DNA of 64,000 nt. Source: Streptomyces sp. SAT1 (GTDB taxonomy: Bacteria > Actinomycetota > Actinomycetes > Streptomycetales > Streptomycetaceae). Shown here one piece after another: positions 43,574-55,188 of the stretch. Below the pieces are notes generated by a model. The model saw nothing but the letters and a program-made list of their open reading frames with translations, had not been told where the DNA came from and did no database searches. Where the stretch lies: the NCBI RefSeq assembly GCF_001654495.1, contig NZ_CP015849.1, positions 6,737,001 through 6,801,000 on the forward strand. Direction: 5' to 3'. Positions within the stretch are counted from its first letter, which is position 1, and the number at the start of each line of letters is the position of its first letter. A program made the translations under genes and the position numbers.

Positions 43574-44412
43574 GCCGGTACCTCGGTGCGGGCGGTCCTC
43601 GGATCGAGCGCGTCGCGCAGCGCCTCGCCGACCAGGTTCACCGCCAGGACGAAGCAGAGCAGCATGCCGGTGGGGAAGAAGAACATCCACGGATAGGTGA
43701 GCGCGACCTCCGTGCTGTCGGCGATCAGCGTGCCCAGGGACACGTCGGGCGGCTGGACGCCGAAGCCGAAGTACGACAGGCCCGCCTCGCTGATCACCGC
43801 CCCGGCCGTGGCGATCGTCGCGTGGGTGATCAGGAACGAGGTCATGTGCGGCAGGATGTGCCGGCGGACGATGCGCAGGGGGCGGACGCCCATGTGCCGG
43901 GCCGCCGTCACATAGGGCCGCTCGCGCAAGGAGAGCGCCGTCGCGCGGACCGCCCGCGCCGTGAGCATCCAGCCGAGCGCGGCCAGCGCCCCCGCGTAGG
44001 CCACCCAGCCCGCCCCGCGCAGCGCGGGCGCCACCACGACCAGCACGAGGAAGCCCGGGACCACCAGGAACAGGTCCACCAGGAAGGTGACGGCCCGGTC
44101 GGTCCAGCCGCCGAAGTACCCGGCGCAGGTGCCGGCCACCGCCGCGAAGGCCGTGCCCGCCAGCGCGACGAACAGGCCGATCAGCAGCGACTTCTGGAGC
44201 CCGCGCGCGGTCTGCGCGAACACGTCCTGGCCGATCCGGTTGGTGCCGAACCAGTGCCGGGCGCCCGGCGGCGCGCTGAGCGCCCCGTAGTCGATGTCGG
44301 TGGGCGAGGACGGGGACACGTACGGCCCGGCCGCCGCGTACACGCACAGCAGCGCGATCAGTACGAGACCCAGCAGCGCGCCCGGCCCGTGCCGCGACGG
44401 GAGGATTCTCAC
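43570..44412 (-). CDS. ABC transporter permease, DppC/OppC type
   Basis: 280 residues, about six transmembrane helices. The N-terminal short segment with FGTNRIGQDVFAQTARGLQKSL is typical of DppC, and the EAA-loop region is YVTAARHMGVRPLRIVRRHILPH. The start is GTG 44412, overlapping the upstream permease stop by 4 bp (GTGA). It forms the membrane channel with the DppB-type partner. Confidence 0.92.
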   Translation of the reverse strand: MRILPSRHGPGALLGLVLIALLCVYAAAGPYVSPSSPTDIDYGALSAPPGARHWFGTNRIGQDVFAQTARGLQKSLLIGLFVALAGTAFAAVAGTCAGYFGGWTDRAVTFLVDLFLVVPGFLVLVVVAPALRGAGWVAYAGALAALGWMLTARAVRATALSLRERPYVTAARHMGVRPLRIVRRHILPHMTSFLITHATIATAGAVISEAGLSYFGFGVQPPDVSLGTLIADSTEVALTYPWMFFFPTGMLLCFVLAVNLVGEALRDALDPRTARTEVPA

Positions 44413-45389
44413 CGGCGCACCCGCGGGTCGAGCACCAGCAGCAGCGCGTCGGCGAGCAGCCCGGCGAGCAGCACCGTCACGGCCGAGAACAGGCAGACCG
44501 CGACGACCGAGTTGACGTCGCCCTCCTGCGCCGCCGCCAGGAACCAGCTGCCCACGCCCGGCCAGCAGAAGATCTGCTCCGCGAAGACCGAACCGGTGAA
44601 CAGGGCCAGGAAGCCGAACGAGAAGAACGTCGTCATCGGGACCAGCGACACCCGCAGCCCGTGGCGCAGCAGCGCGCGGCCGGGCGTGAGGCCCTTGGCC
44701 TGCGCGGTGCGCAGATGGTCGGCGGCGAGCACGTCCAGGGTCGCCGCCCGCTGGTAGCGGCTGTAGGAGGCGATGGCGCCGAGCGCCACCGTGGCGGCCG
44801 GCAGCACCAGATGGGACGCCCGGTCGGCCAGCCCCGACGGCCAGGCGCCCCGGCGGCCGGGCGTCGTCTCGCCGGTGTAACGGATCACCGTGTGCCCGAC
44901 GCTGTTGTTGAAGGAGAGCGCGCCGTCCTTGAGGAGCAGTGCCAGCACGAACGTGGGGACGGACAGGACGAGGAAGGAGAAGACCGTCAGCACCCGGTCG
45001 GGCAGGCGGCCCCTGCGGACCGCGGCCCACACGCCCGCGAGCACCCCGAGCCCGGTCCCCACCACCGTCCCGGCCAGCAGCAGCCGCACCGAGACACCGA
45101 CGCGCCGCCCGAACTCCGCGTTCACCGGCTCCCCGTCGATGGTCCGCCCCAGATCGCCGTGGAGCGCCCGCCAGGACCAGTGCCCGAACCGGAGCAGGAC
45201 CGGAGTGCCGTCGTCCAGGCCGAGCGAGGCGAGCTGGTGGTCGACCGCCGAGGCGGGCGGACGGGGGGTGCGGTTCTCGAAGTGGGCGCGCGGACTGAGC
45301 GCGGCCGAGGCCACCACGTACGACACGAGAACCGAGACGAGGAGGAGGGCCGCGCTGTGGGTGATGCGCCAGAGCGCACGGCCGGCCAT
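44409..45389 (-). CDS. ABC transporter permease, DppB/OppB type
   Basis: 326 residues, six predicted helices. N-terminal helix LWRITHSAALLLVSVLVSYVV, then the periplasmic part LGDLGRTIDGEPV and EAA-loop DHLRTAQAKGLTPGRALLRHGLR. ATG 45389 is chosen because GAGGAG sits 5-6 bases upstream; longer frames are rich in Arg/Pro. It is the first gene of the transporter operon and divergent from the binding-protein gene. Confidence 0.92.
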   Translation of the reverse strand: MAGRALWRITHSAALLLVSVLVSYVVASAALSPRAHFENRTPRPPASAVDHQLASLGLDDGTPVLLRFGHWSWRALHGDLGRTIDGEPVNAEFGRRVGVSVRLLLAGTVVGTGLGVLAGVWAAVRRGRLPDRVLTVFSFLVLSVPTFVLALLLKDGALSFNNSVGHTVIRYTGETTPGRRGAWPSGLADRASHLVLPAATVALGAIASYSRYQRAATLDVLAADHLRTAQAKGLTPGRALLRHGLRVSLVPMTTFFSFGFLALFTGSVFAEQIFCWPGVGSWFLAAAQEGDVNSVVAVCLFSAVTVLLAGLLADALLLVLDPRVRR

Positions 45390-45522
45390 GAGTCTCCTCG
45401 GTGGGGGCGGGCGGCGGTCACAGTTCATGAGCGCGATACACGTCGATGGTAGATTCAACGCGCTCTATTCGTAGGTCAGTTCGCATCTTTTGGTGATCTT
45501 TTGCCTTGTCCAGGGGGGACAT

Positions 45523-47295
45523 GTGAGCCGATTACGCAGCATCGGAGCCGTTCTCGGACTGCTCGCGACGACCGTGCTCGCGGGATGCAGCGGATCCGGC
45601 GGCCCACCCGACGGACAGCGCTCCGCGGCGGCGGCCTACGGCTCCCAGAGCATCGGCGCCGCACCCGTGACCGGACTGCGTGACGGCGGAACGCTCACCC
45701 TCGGCATCTCCGCCTGGCCCACCCAGCTCAACTACCACCAGGTCGACGGCGCCACCGACGGGGTCTCACAGCTCGCCCAGCTCGTGGAGCCCGGTCTCTT
45801 CCGGCGCGACGCCAGGGGAGTCCCGCACCCCGACACCGACTACCTCCTGTCGGCGAAGATCACCGACACCTCGCCGCAGACCGTGCTCTACCGGCTCAAC
45901 CCCAAGGCCCGCTGGTCCGACGGCCGGCCCGTGGGGGCGGCCGACTTCGCCGCCCAGTGGCGGGCCATCGGCCGCGGCGACAGCCGCTACCACATCGCCG
46001 ACCCGACCGGCTACGACCAGATCGCCTCGGTGGGCGCGGGCGCCGGCGGTGACGGCGCGCACGAGGTGAAGGTCGTCTTCCGCACCCCCTACACCGACTG
46101 GCAGCGGCTGTTCACCCCGCTGTACCCGGCCTCCGCCATCGGCACCCCCGACCGGTTCAACCAGGGCTGGGTCGACCGGATCCCGGTCAGCGCCGGACCG
46201 TTCAAGGTCGCCTCGCTCGACGACACCACCGAGACCGCCACCGTCGTGCGCGACCCCGCGTGGTGGGGCACCCGGCCCCGGCTCGACAGGATCGTGCTGC
46301 GCACCCTGCTGCCCGGCGCCGCACTCCAGGCCTACCGCAACGGCGAGATCGACGCCGTCAACGCCGGCACCGCCGAGGACTACGCGCAGCTGAAGGACGC
46401 CGGGGACAGCGAGATCCGCATCGGCTCCTCCTGGGACGAGGTGCATGTGGCGCTCAACGGCGCCGCCGGGCCGCTGACCGACATCGACGTCCGGCACGCC
46501 GTCCAGCGGGCCGTCGACCGGCAGGCGCTCGCGGACGTCGCCGCCAAGGGACTTCCGGTGGGCGTCCCGCTGCTCGGCAACCACATCTTCATGGCCGACC
46601 AGCCCGGCTACGCCGACCACTCCGCCACCTGGGGCACCTACGACCTCGCCGAGGCCCGCCGCCTCCTGGACCGGGCCGGCTGGAAGCAGCACGGACCGGG
46701 CCAGCCGCGCACCAAGGACGGCAGGACGCTGCGGCTCCGGTTCGTCGTCAGCACGGCCACCACCCGCCTCGGCCTCGACCTCTCGCAGCTCGTCCAGTCG
46801 ATGCTCGGCCAGGCCGGGATCAAGGTGGACATCGTCAAGGTGCCCGCGAACGACTACACCGCGAAGTACCTGAACCACGGCAACTTCGACCTGGCCATGT
46901 TCCGCTTCGTCGGCCTCACCTACCCGAGCGGCGTCCTGTCGATCTACGAACAGCCGCACGACGGCGCCTCGTTGCTCAACTACGGCAGGGTCGGAGACGC
47001 CACCGTCGACACGCTGCTGCGCCAGGCCGCCGGCACCCTCGACACACGGCGCGCCACCGAGCTGTACAACCGGGCGGACGCCGAGATCTGGCGCCTCGGC
47101 CATGACATCGAGCTGTACCAGCGCCCGCAGCTGATGGCGGTCCGCGCGGGCCTGGCCAACTACGGGGTCCCCGGACTCGGCGACATCGACTGGACCAAGG
47201 TCGGCTGGGCCAGGAGCCGCTCCGGGACCGGGGCGAAGACGGCCGCCGGTACCGGGACGGCGACGGCGTCCCCGGCGCCGCGGGCGACGCCGTAG
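45523..47295 (+). CDS. ABC transporter substrate-binding lipoprotein, family 5 (peptide-type)
   Basis: 590 residues. The lipoprotein signal has lipobox LAGC with Cys22. SBP_bac_5 features include GGTLTLGISAWPTQLN, RWSDGRPVGAADFAAQW, SAGPFKVASLDD and DVRHAVQRAVDRQAL. It captures a peptide or other solute outside the membrane for the divergent DppBC-ATPase system. The start is GTG 45523 after GGGGGGA. The 133-bp gap to the permease operon is comparatively AT-rich and should hold both promoters. Confidence 0.92.
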   Translation: MSRLRSIGAVLGLLATTVLAGCSGSGGPPDGQRSAAAAYGSQSIGAAPVTGLRDGGTLTLGISAWPTQLNYHQVDGATDGVSQLAQLVEPGLFRRDARGVPHPDTDYLLSAKITDTSPQTVLYRLNPKARWSDGRPVGAADFAAQWRAIGRGDSRYHIADPTGYDQIASVGAGAGGDGAHEVKVVFRTPYTDWQRLFTPLYPASAIGTPDRFNQGWVDRIPVSAGPFKVASLDDTTETATVVRDPAWWGTRPRLDRIVLRTLLPGAALQAYRNGEIDAVNAGTAEDYAQLKDAGDSEIRIGSSWDEVHVALNGAAGPLTDIDVRHAVQRAVDRQALADVAAKGLPVGVPLLGNHIFMADQPGYADHSATWGTYDLAEARRLLDRAGWKQHGPGQPRTKDGRTLRLRFVVSTATTRLGLDLSQLVQSMLGQAGIKVDIVKVPANDYTAKYLNHGNFDLAMFRFVGLTYPSGVLSIYEQPHDGASLLNYGRVGDATVDTLLRQAAGTLDTRRATELYNRADAEIWRLGHDIELYQRPQLMAVRAGLANYGVPGLGDIDWTKVGWARSRSGTGAKTAAGTGTATASPAPRATP

Positions 47296-47306
47296 CTCCG
47301 CGCATG

Positions 47307-47341
47307 CCTGTCCGGTGGCGGTCGGACCGCCACCGGACAGG
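47307..47341 (+). terminator. Perfect 16-bp stem terminator after the binding-protein gene
   Basis: Arms CCTGTCCGGTGGCGGT (47307-47322) and ACCGCCACCGGACAGG (47326-47341) with a 3-nt loop, starting 11 bp after the stop. Confidence 0.88.
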
Positions 47342-47374
47342 GCCTGTGCACCGCGCCGTGCCGAACGCGTAGAT

Positions 47375-48659
<1,285 letters not shown>

Positions 48660-48667
<8 letters not shown>

Positions 48668-50822
48668 GGGCGCACGCGTCCCCGCCCTCCAGGAGGAAGG
48701 CGTCGGTGGCGAGCAGCGCGTCCGCGACATCGGGCAGGGCGCAGCCGACGATGACGAAGTCGGCGTCGAGCCCGGCCTTGGTGCGCTGGAAGAGGAGTTC
48801 GTTGATGGCGGGCCGGCTCATCGCGGTGACCTCGCACAGATGGAACTCCACGCGCTGCGGCTCGGCGGCCATCACCTCGGCCAGGATGCGGCGGAACTTC
48901 TCCAGCTCCGCGGTGTCGATCACGCCGGAGCAGCGCACGTGCGCGGTGTCGCCGTCGAACTCGGTGCGCATCCGCAGCCGCATCTGCGCCGCCTCCAGCT
49001 CGACGCGCACCCGCACCGGTGCGGCGCCCTCGGGCAGCCGGACGGTCAGCTCCTTGGCGTCGAAGTTGTGGTGCGGGACGCCGTCCACCCACACCCCGGT
49101 CAGCTCCACCGAACCGGCGGGCAGCAGATCGGGCGCCACTCGCAGGACCCGCTCGGGCAGATCGTCCGGGCGCGGCCGGAAGTGCAGGGTGAGCGTGTCA
49201 TTGGTGATGAGCAGGCCGGTGTAGGTCGCGGCCAGGTAGCACAGCTCCAGCGAGTGGTAGCCGGCCATGGAGTGGCTGCCCTTGAGGCGTTCGGTGCCGA
49301 GCAGGTACGGGATGCCGTTGGCCTGCACGTTGAAGTACACGCCGCCGTCGTCGTTGTCGAGGAAGAAGGCGTTGTGGAACGAGGCGGCCTCACGGGCCAG
49401 GCGCAGATGCTCCGGGTCGCTGGTGGTGCCGGCCAGGATCAGATAGGCGAGGATCGCCTGCTCCTGCTGCCACCACGCCTTGCGGTCGTGCCACACCATG
49501 CGGTGCATCCCGCTGTCCGGGTCGGCCTTGCGCTCGACCACGTCGTACCAGCCGCCGCGCAGCTGGTCGCTGCCGACCGCGGGCATGATCTGGCCGATGC
49601 GCTCGGCGAGCGCCCCGTAACTGTCCTTGTCGAACAGGGCCTTGATCCGGGTCAGGTTCCAGGCGATCTTGAGGTTGTGGCCGACGACGGCCCGGTCCTG
49701 CTGCCAGCCCCAGGTGCGGTCGGGCGACCAGTCGGCGTGGAACCGCTCCTGCACGAACGGGCTGTTCGGCTCGTCGGGGAAGCGCTCGACGATGGTGTCG
49801 GCGGTCTCCTCCAGCAGCCGCGCGAAGTCCTCGCGCCCGGTGGCCAGATAGGCGTTGATCAGGTAGGCCGGGGCGTGGTCGCCGATCGAGTTCCAGTTCT
49901 TGCGCGACCGGTTGGGGCCGAGCGCGTCGGCGTGCGGGTCCAGCGTGATCGGGTCCAGGTGCGAGAAGAACCCGCCCTGCTCCCGGTCCCGGAAGAACTG
50001 CTCGAACAGGGCGACCGTGCGGTCGATGTCCTCCAGGATCCGCGGGTCGCCGGTGATCCGGTACGTCTGGGTCGGGCCGGCGAGCGCGTAGATCTGCTCG
50101 TACATCGGGATCGCGTCGACGTCGTCGCCGAACTCCGAGGCGTAGACCTTGCGCTGGCCGCCCGGGGTGACGTCGATGCCGTGGTACCAGTAGGCGAACC
50201 CGTCCCGGGCGTCGGCGACCCGCATGTGCTCGCGCAGATACTCCGTGCCCGACTCGGCCGCGTCCAGGAACCGGTCTTCGCCGGTCAGCAGATACGCGGT
50301 CGACAGCCCGTAGACCAGCCGGGAGATGGTGTCGGTCTCCTGGCGCACGTCCGCGCCGTCGAAGTCGGGCAGGTGCGTGCCGTGCAGGGTCAGGTTGGTG
50401 CGGAACCTGCGCCAGTCGAAGACGCCGTCGGGGAAGTGGCCGCGCAGATAGAAGTCGGCGATGGCCGCCGCCTGCTGCACCCACCACGCCGGGTGCTCGA
50501 AGACATAGGCGCCGCGGTGCTCCTCGGGGAAGGTGATCTCCTTGGCCTCGAACCGCTCGCCGTTCTCCCACTCGTAGCAGATGCCGTACGCGAAGACGTA
50601 GCGGCCCTCGGCGAGCATGTCCAGGGTGGCTTCGGTGGTGTCGCGGTAGGGGTCGCCGAGGTTGCGCACGATGCGCGAGGCGACGTTGCGGGGCAGGTGG
50701 ACGGTGAACTCACGGTCGTCCGAGGTGCGCAGACCGAACCGGCGGCCGGTGGGGCTGAAGTAGGTGACGTAACCGGCGAGCGTGTCGGAGAACGTGCGGC
50801 GACGTGCTGCGGATCCACTCAT
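48660..50822 (-). CDS. N-acylglucosamine 2-epimerase-family (AGE) protein fused to a C-terminal STAS domain
   Basis: 720 residues. Residues ~80-520 form an alpha6/alpha6 barrel of the AGE/cellobiose-epimerase type; GHNLKIAWNLTR and AWWQQEQAILAYL match its active-site helices. The last ~100 residues look like a STAS domain: AHVRCSGVIDTAELEKFRRIL, then RVEFHLCEVTAMSRPAINELL, with Ser where anti-sigma antagonists carry the phosphorylated residue. This suggests control by a partner-switching kinase. The ATG overlaps the glgX stop by 4 bp. Substrate unknown; a glucan-derived sugar is plausible from context. Confidence 0.85.
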
Positions 50823-52924
50823 CGGGGATAGTCCTTCGCGTCAGACAGGGCCGCGAGCAGCACGACGCTGCGGCCGTGGGCATGGAAGGTGTGGTCGTCG
50901 TGGGGCTCCTCATGGCCGGCCGGAAGCAGGTCGCGCGGGCCGGCCTGGGCGGTGTCCAGGACGCGGTGCCAGCGGTGGCCGCGAATCCGCGGCAGTTCGA
51001 AGTCAAGGCCCAAGTGGTACATGTTCAGGATGAGATGCAGGTCGGGATCGCCGTCGAACCCGCCGAGCGTGCAGGCCAGGACGCGGGCGTTGGTGTCCTC
51101 CCAGCCGGGCTGCTCCAGCCGGGTGCCGTGCCAGGTGATGTCCGGCAGCCGGCGGGAGTTGAGCCGCCCGGTGTAGAAGTGGGGCGCGCGGAAGGTGCGG
51201 TAGCGGCGGCGCAGCCCGATCAGCCGCCGCACGAACTCGAAGGTCTCCTCCTCCTTCTCGGCCTGGTCCCAGTCGAGCCAGGACGTCGGGTTGTCCTGGC
51301 AGTACGCGTTGTTGTTGCCGTTCTGGCTGTTGCGGAACTCGTCGCCCGCGAGCAGCATCGGCACGCCCCTGCTGAGCATCAGCACGGACAGCAGGTTCTT
51401 GATCTGCCGCACCCGCAGGCGCTCCACCTCGGGGTCGTCGCTGGGGCCCTCGGCCCCGCAGTTCCAGCTGAAGTTCTCGCCCGCCCCGTCGGTGTCGGCC
51501 TCGCCGTTGGCGTAGTTGTGCTTGTGGTCGTAGCTCACCAGGTCGTTGAGGGTGAAGCCGTCGTGGCAGGTGACGAAGTTGATGCTGTTGGTGGGCAGTT
51601 CCTTCTGCGGCCCGAACAGGTCCTCGGAGCCGCCGAGCCGCTTGGCGAGGTCGCCGACGACCCCGGCGTCGCCGCGCACGAAGCGCCGCACGTCGTCACG
51701 GAACGGGCCGTTCCACTGGGCCCAGCGCTTCCCGGGGAAGCGGCCCACCTGGTAGAGGCCGCCACCGTCCCACGGCTCGGCGATGATCTTCGTCTCGGCG
51801 AGCACCTTGGACAGCTCGATCGCCCACAGCACCGGCGGCACCGCCATCTCGTAGCCCTGGTCGCCGCGCGACAGCTCGGAGGCGAGGTCGAAGCGGAAGC
51901 CGTCGATGTGGTGCTCGGTGACCCAGTACTCCAGGGACTCGATGATGAACTTGGCGACGAAGGGGTGGTTGGCGTTGACCGCGTTGCCGCACCCGGTGAA
52001 GTCCATGTAGTGGGTGCGGTCCTGCGGCCACAGGTGGTAGTACGCCTCGTTGGCCTGGCCGCGGAAGCTGATGGTCGGGCCGAACTCGTTGCCCTCGCTG
52101 GTGTGGTTGAAGACGACGTCGAGGATCACCTCGATGCCGGCCCGGTGCAGCGCCTTCACCATGTCCCTGAACTCCGCTATGTGGGTGTTCAGATGGGGCG
52201 AGGTGCAGTAGCCGGTGTGCGGCGCGAAGAAGCCGTACGGGTCGTAGCCCCAGTAGTTGTGCAGCGGGGTGCCGTCCGGCCCGGTGCGCAGGACGTGCGT
52301 CTCGTCGAAGTCGAAGACGGGCAGCAGCTCCACGGCCGTCACCCCGAGGCGCTTGAGGTGCGGGATCTTCTCGACGACCGCGGAGAACGTCCCCGGGGCG
52401 GCCGCCCGTGACGTGGGCGACGCCGTCAGACCCCGCACGTGCATCTCGTAGATGACCGTGTCCTCCATCGGCGTGCGCAGCGGCTGGTCGCCCTCCCAGT
52501 CGTAGTCGTCCAGATCGACGACCAGGCTGCGCATGCACGTCTCGACGTTGTCCTGGAGGCCGATCGCGAGGGTGCGGTTCCAGCGGGAGTTGATGTTGGC
52601 GCGGGCGTACGGGTCGAGCAGCACCTTGCGGTGGTCGAAGCGGGCGCCGGTGCGCTTGGTGTCGCGCGGCCCGTCCATCCGGTACGCGTAGACCTGTCCG
52701 GCGCCGATCCCGGCGACATGGCAGTGCCAGAAGTGGAAGCTGCGGTGCTTGTCCGGGTGCAGGTGGATGGTCCGCGAGGGCTGCGGGTCGTCGCACTTGT
52801 CGAAGAGCAGCAGGTCGACGCGGGTGGCGTGTTCCGAGAAGACGGAGAAGTTCACTCCGCCGTCGACGACGGTGGAACCCAGAGGCTGGGGACGTCCCGC
52901 GGAGATCTGCGGCGCCTCGGTCAT
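50819..52924 (-). CDS. glgX: Glycogen debranching enzyme GlgX
   Basis: 701 residues, GH13 subfamily 11 with N-terminal CBM48 (GGVNFSVFSEHATRVDLLLFD). Barrel motifs: ELLPVFDFDE, DVVFNHTSEGNEFGPTISFRG, nucleophile Asp in DGFRFDLAS, acid/base Glu in IIAEPWD, third carboxylate in TCHDGFTLNDLVSYD. It hydrolyses alpha-1,6 branches. ATG 52924 is used, after AAACGGAGACCACC. Third gene of the minus operon and coupled to the AGE-STAS gene. Confidence 0.95.
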   Translation of the reverse strand: MTEAPQISAGRPQPLGSTVVDGGVNFSVFSEHATRVDLLLFDKCDDPQPSRTIHLHPDKHRSFHFWHCHVAGIGAGQVYAYRMDGPRDTKRTGARFDHRKVLLDPYARANINSRWNRTLAIGLQDNVETCMRSLVVDLDDYDWEGDQPLRTPMEDTVIYEMHVRGLTASPTSRAAAPGTFSAVVEKIPHLKRLGVTAVELLPVFDFDETHVLRTGPDGTPLHNYWGYDPYGFFAPHTGYCTSPHLNTHIAEFRDMVKALHRAGIEVILDVVFNHTSEGNEFGPTISFRGQANEAYYHLWPQDRTHYMDFTGCGNAVNANHPFVAKFIIESLEYWVTEHHIDGFRFDLASELSRGDQGYEMAVPPVLWAIELSKVLAETKIIAEPWDGGGLYQVGRFPGKRWAQWNGPFRDDVRRFVRGDAGVVGDLAKRLGGSEDLFGPQKELPTNSINFVTCHDGFTLNDLVSYDHKHNYANGEADTDGAGENFSWNCGAEGPSDDPEVERLRVRQIKNLLSVLMLSRGVPMLLAGDEFRNSQNGNNNAYCQDNPTSWLDWDQAEKEEETFEFVRRLIGLRRRYRTFRAPHFYTGRLNSRRLPDITWHGTRLEQPGWEDTNARVLACTLGGFDGDPDLHLILNMYHLGLDFELPRIRGHRWHRVLDTAQAGPRDLLPAGHEEPHDDHTFHAHGRSVVLLAALSDAKDYPR

Positions 52925-52981
52925 GGTGGTCTCCGTTTTCGTGACAGGTGGGGCGTACGGGGGCCGGGTCGGTGAGCGGGC

Positions 52982-53698
52982 TCAGGCCAGGGCGCGCAGC
53001 GGGGCGGTCTCGTCCACGCTGAGCCCGGCGAACAGTTCCTCCCAGTCGCCGGGGGCGCTGCCCGCGCCATTGCGCATCTCGAAGGTGAGTCCCTTCGCGG
53101 ACGGGCAGTACAGGGCCTGGACGCAGGCCTCGGCGACGTCCTGGAGGGCGACGTAGCCGTCCCTGCGGTCGCCCTGCTCCAGATGCACGCGGCCGTCGTC
53201 GGCCAGCTCGGAGCGGTCGGTCAGCCAGCCGGGACGCACGATCGTGTAGTCGAGGCCGGAGGCGCGGACCGCGTTCTCCCCGGCCAGCCGCCAGTCGAGC
53301 ATCCGCCCGTAGGCGTTCATCGGATGCTCGGGGCGGGTCACGTGCCGCTGGCTGACCAGCACGAACTGGGCGCGTCCGAAACCGTCCTGGCGCAGCAGCG
53401 CGTCCAGGGTGTTGAGCACCCCGGAGTGCAGGGTGCTCTGCGGGCTGTCGGGGCCGGTGGTGTCGGTGCCGGGCTCCACGGTGTAGACGACGGCCGAGCA
53501 GTCGCGCAGCGGGACGGTCAGGGACTCGGGGTCGCGGACGTCACCGAGGAAGAACTGGGCACGGGGCGGCAGATGGCGCTGGGCGCGCTGCTTGCTGCGG
53601 CCGATGACCCGGACGCTCTCCCCGCGGTCGAGCAGCTTGCGGGTGACGATCCGGCCGACCCGGCCGGTGCCGCCGATCACGGCGATGGCAGTGTTCAC
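52982..53698 (-). CDS. NAD(P)H-binding atypical SDR (NmrA-like)
   Basis: 238 residues. Rossmann start VIGGTGRVGRIVTRKLLDRGE and Arg-rich VIGRSKQRAQRHLP point to NADP(H). There is no classical YxxxK in the usual place (NAYGRMLDWRLAGENAV), so it may be a sensor or atypical reductase. The start is GTG 53698 because CAGGAG sits 5-6 bases before it; the longer open frame is a shadow of the nucleotidyltransferase. It lies 34 bp after the nucleotidyltransferase and 57 bp before glgX. Confidence 0.85.
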   Translation of the reverse strand: MNTAIAVIGGTGRVGRIVTRKLLDRGESVRVIGRSKQRAQRHLPPRAQFFLGDVRDPESLTVPLRDCSAVVYTVEPGTDTTGPDSPQSTLHSGVLNTLDALLRQDGFGRAQFVLVSQRHVTRPEHPMNAYGRMLDWRLAGENAVRASGLDYTIVRPGWLTDRSELADDGRVHLEQGDRRDGYVALQDVAEACVQALYCPSAKGLTFEMRNGAGSAPGDWEELFAGLSVDETAPLRALA

Positions 53699-53732
53699 GT
53701 GGGCTCTCCTGAGGGGGGAGCAGGGGTGTGGT

Positions 53733-55073
53733 TCACACCCACTGCAAGATGTCGTCCGAGCTGGTGAGCTGGGTGCCGCTGGGCACTCCCGAGACGGCCG
53801 GCACGCGCAGCCGCGGATAGACGCTGACGCCCGACAGCCGCGTGCCCGACCAGAGCTGGGCGCCGTCGCCCACGGCGGAGAGGGCTTCGAGGCGCACCGG
53901 GGTGCGGGCGTCGGAGCGCACCTGCACCATCGGGCCGACGTAGGAGTCGCTGATGTGCGCGTACGCGCCGATGACGGCGGAGTCGCCGAGCACACTGCCC
54001 TCCACCTGGGCGCCCTCGTGCAGGTCGACGCCGTCGCCGACGTCCGTGCCGCGCAGCCGGACGCCCGCGCCGATCTCGACGTGCCGGCCGATGCGCACGC
54101 CGGGGCCGATGGCGACACTGCCCTCGGCGATCTTCTGGGCGAGCGTGGTGCCGGTGATGTGGTCCTTGGAGCGCAGGCTGGACTCGTGGATCCAGTACCG
54201 GGGCTCGGTGCTGGCCGGGGTGCCCAGGGCGCGGTCCATCTGCGGGTACAGGCCGCCGAGGGCGTCGCCGATGGTGCCCAGGTAGTCGCGGATGTTGCCG
54301 AGGTCGCCCAGGCGCGCGATCGGTTCGACGGCCACCCGGTGGCCGAGGCCGACCAGGCGCGGCAGCAGGTCGTTGCCCCAGTCCAGGCGCTGCTGGGCGA
54401 GCCGGATGAGTTCGGGGGTGCGCGCGGCGAGGCGGAGCCGGGCGCAGTCGATGAGGTACATCCCGGCGTTGGTGGCCAGGGTGCGCGGTCCCTGCGGCTG
54501 GGTGATCTCGGGAAACTCCCGCTCGATGACGGGAAGTCGGGGCTTCTCCAGGAAGCCGCACACCAGGCGCTCGGCGGTGGTGCGCATGACGCCGTACTTG
54601 CCGGCGATCTCCTCGGGGGTGCGGGAGACGGCGGCCACGGTGACCACCGCGTCGGAGTCGCGCTGGGCGGCGAGCAGCTTGTCCAGCGAGAACTCGAAGA
54701 GCGAGTCGACGGGGAGGACGAGCGCGGTGCCCGTGAGGTTCCACTGCTCCAGATTGTGCAGGGTGGCCGCGCCGGAGCCCACGTTGTACGGGTCGAAGCG
54801 GGCCCGGGAGTAGTCGATCTCCACTCCGTAGCGCTCGCCGTGCCCGAGCACCAGCTTGATCTGGCTGCGGTTCTCCACCCCCTGCGCCACTACGTAGAAA
54901 CGGCGTATGCCCTGATCGCGGCAGGCCTCGACGATCCACTCGATGAGCGGCCTGCCGGCGAACGGGATGAGTGCCTTGCTGCGGATGTAGTCGGCGGACT
55001 GGAGGGTGATGGGCTTCGCCCGTTCACCCCGCCCACCGGCCAGAATGATGCCGACCGTGCTGTCGTCCCCCAT
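53733..55073 (-). CDS. NDP-sugar nucleotidyltransferase with C-terminal left-handed beta-helix
   Basis: 446 residues. N-terminal nucleotidyltransferase signature LAGGRGERAKPITLQSADYI, then RSKALIPFAGRPLIEW (lysine for the sugar phosphate), VLPVDSLFEFSLDKLL and FLEKPRLP. The C-terminal third has hexapeptide repeats (VAIGPGVRIGRHVEIGAGVRLRGTDVGDGV). It differs from textbook GlgC (no G-G-x-G-T-R-L-x-P-L-T), so the base specificity is open; ADP-glucose for the GlgM-like enzyme would fit the context. First gene of the operon, with two AGTCAAGT sites upstream. Confidence 0.88.
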   Translation of the reverse strand: MGDDSTVGIILAGGRGERAKPITLQSADYIRSKALIPFAGRPLIEWIVEACRDQGIRRFYVVAQGVENRSQIKLVLGHGERYGVEIDYSRARFDPYNVGSGAATLHNLEQWNLTGTALVLPVDSLFEFSLDKLLAAQRDSDAVVTVAAVSRTPEEIAGKYGVMRTTAERLVCGFLEKPRLPVIEREFPEITQPQGPRTLATNAGMYLIDCARLRLAARTPELIRLAQQRLDWGNDLLPRLVGLGHRVAVEPIARLGDLGNIRDYLGTIGDALGGLYPQMDRALGTPASTEPRYWIHESSLRSKDHITGTTLAQKIAEGSVAIGPGVRIGRHVEIGAGVRLRGTDVGDGVDLHEGAQVEGSVLGDSAVIGAYAHISDSYVGPMVQVRSDARTPVRLEALSAVGDGAQLWSGTRLSGVSVYPRLRVPAVSGVPSGTQLTSSDDILQWV

Positions 55074-55136
55074 CGCGTGTTCCGCCCTCCAGGCCGACTT
55101 GTCGATGAATCAGATTCAACAGCGTGTGTCATATCA

Positions 55137-55188
55137 AGTCAAGTGACCTGTCATGTGCGCAGGTTGGAGCGGTGATTACCAGTCAAGT
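55137..55188 (-). promoter_or_regulatory. Two AGTCAAGT(GACC) sites upstream of the nucleotidyltransferase operon
   Basis: AGTCAAGT at 55137-55144 and 55181-55188, each followed by GACC, so GTCAAGTGACC is repeated 44 bp apart. GTCA-N2-TGAC is a small palindrome. On the minus strand the inner site supplies a TTGACT -35-like box 17 bp before TTGAAT. The octamer is the reverse complement of the pair before the peptide/glgM unit. The rest of 55074-55494 holds no recognised gene. Confidence 0.55.
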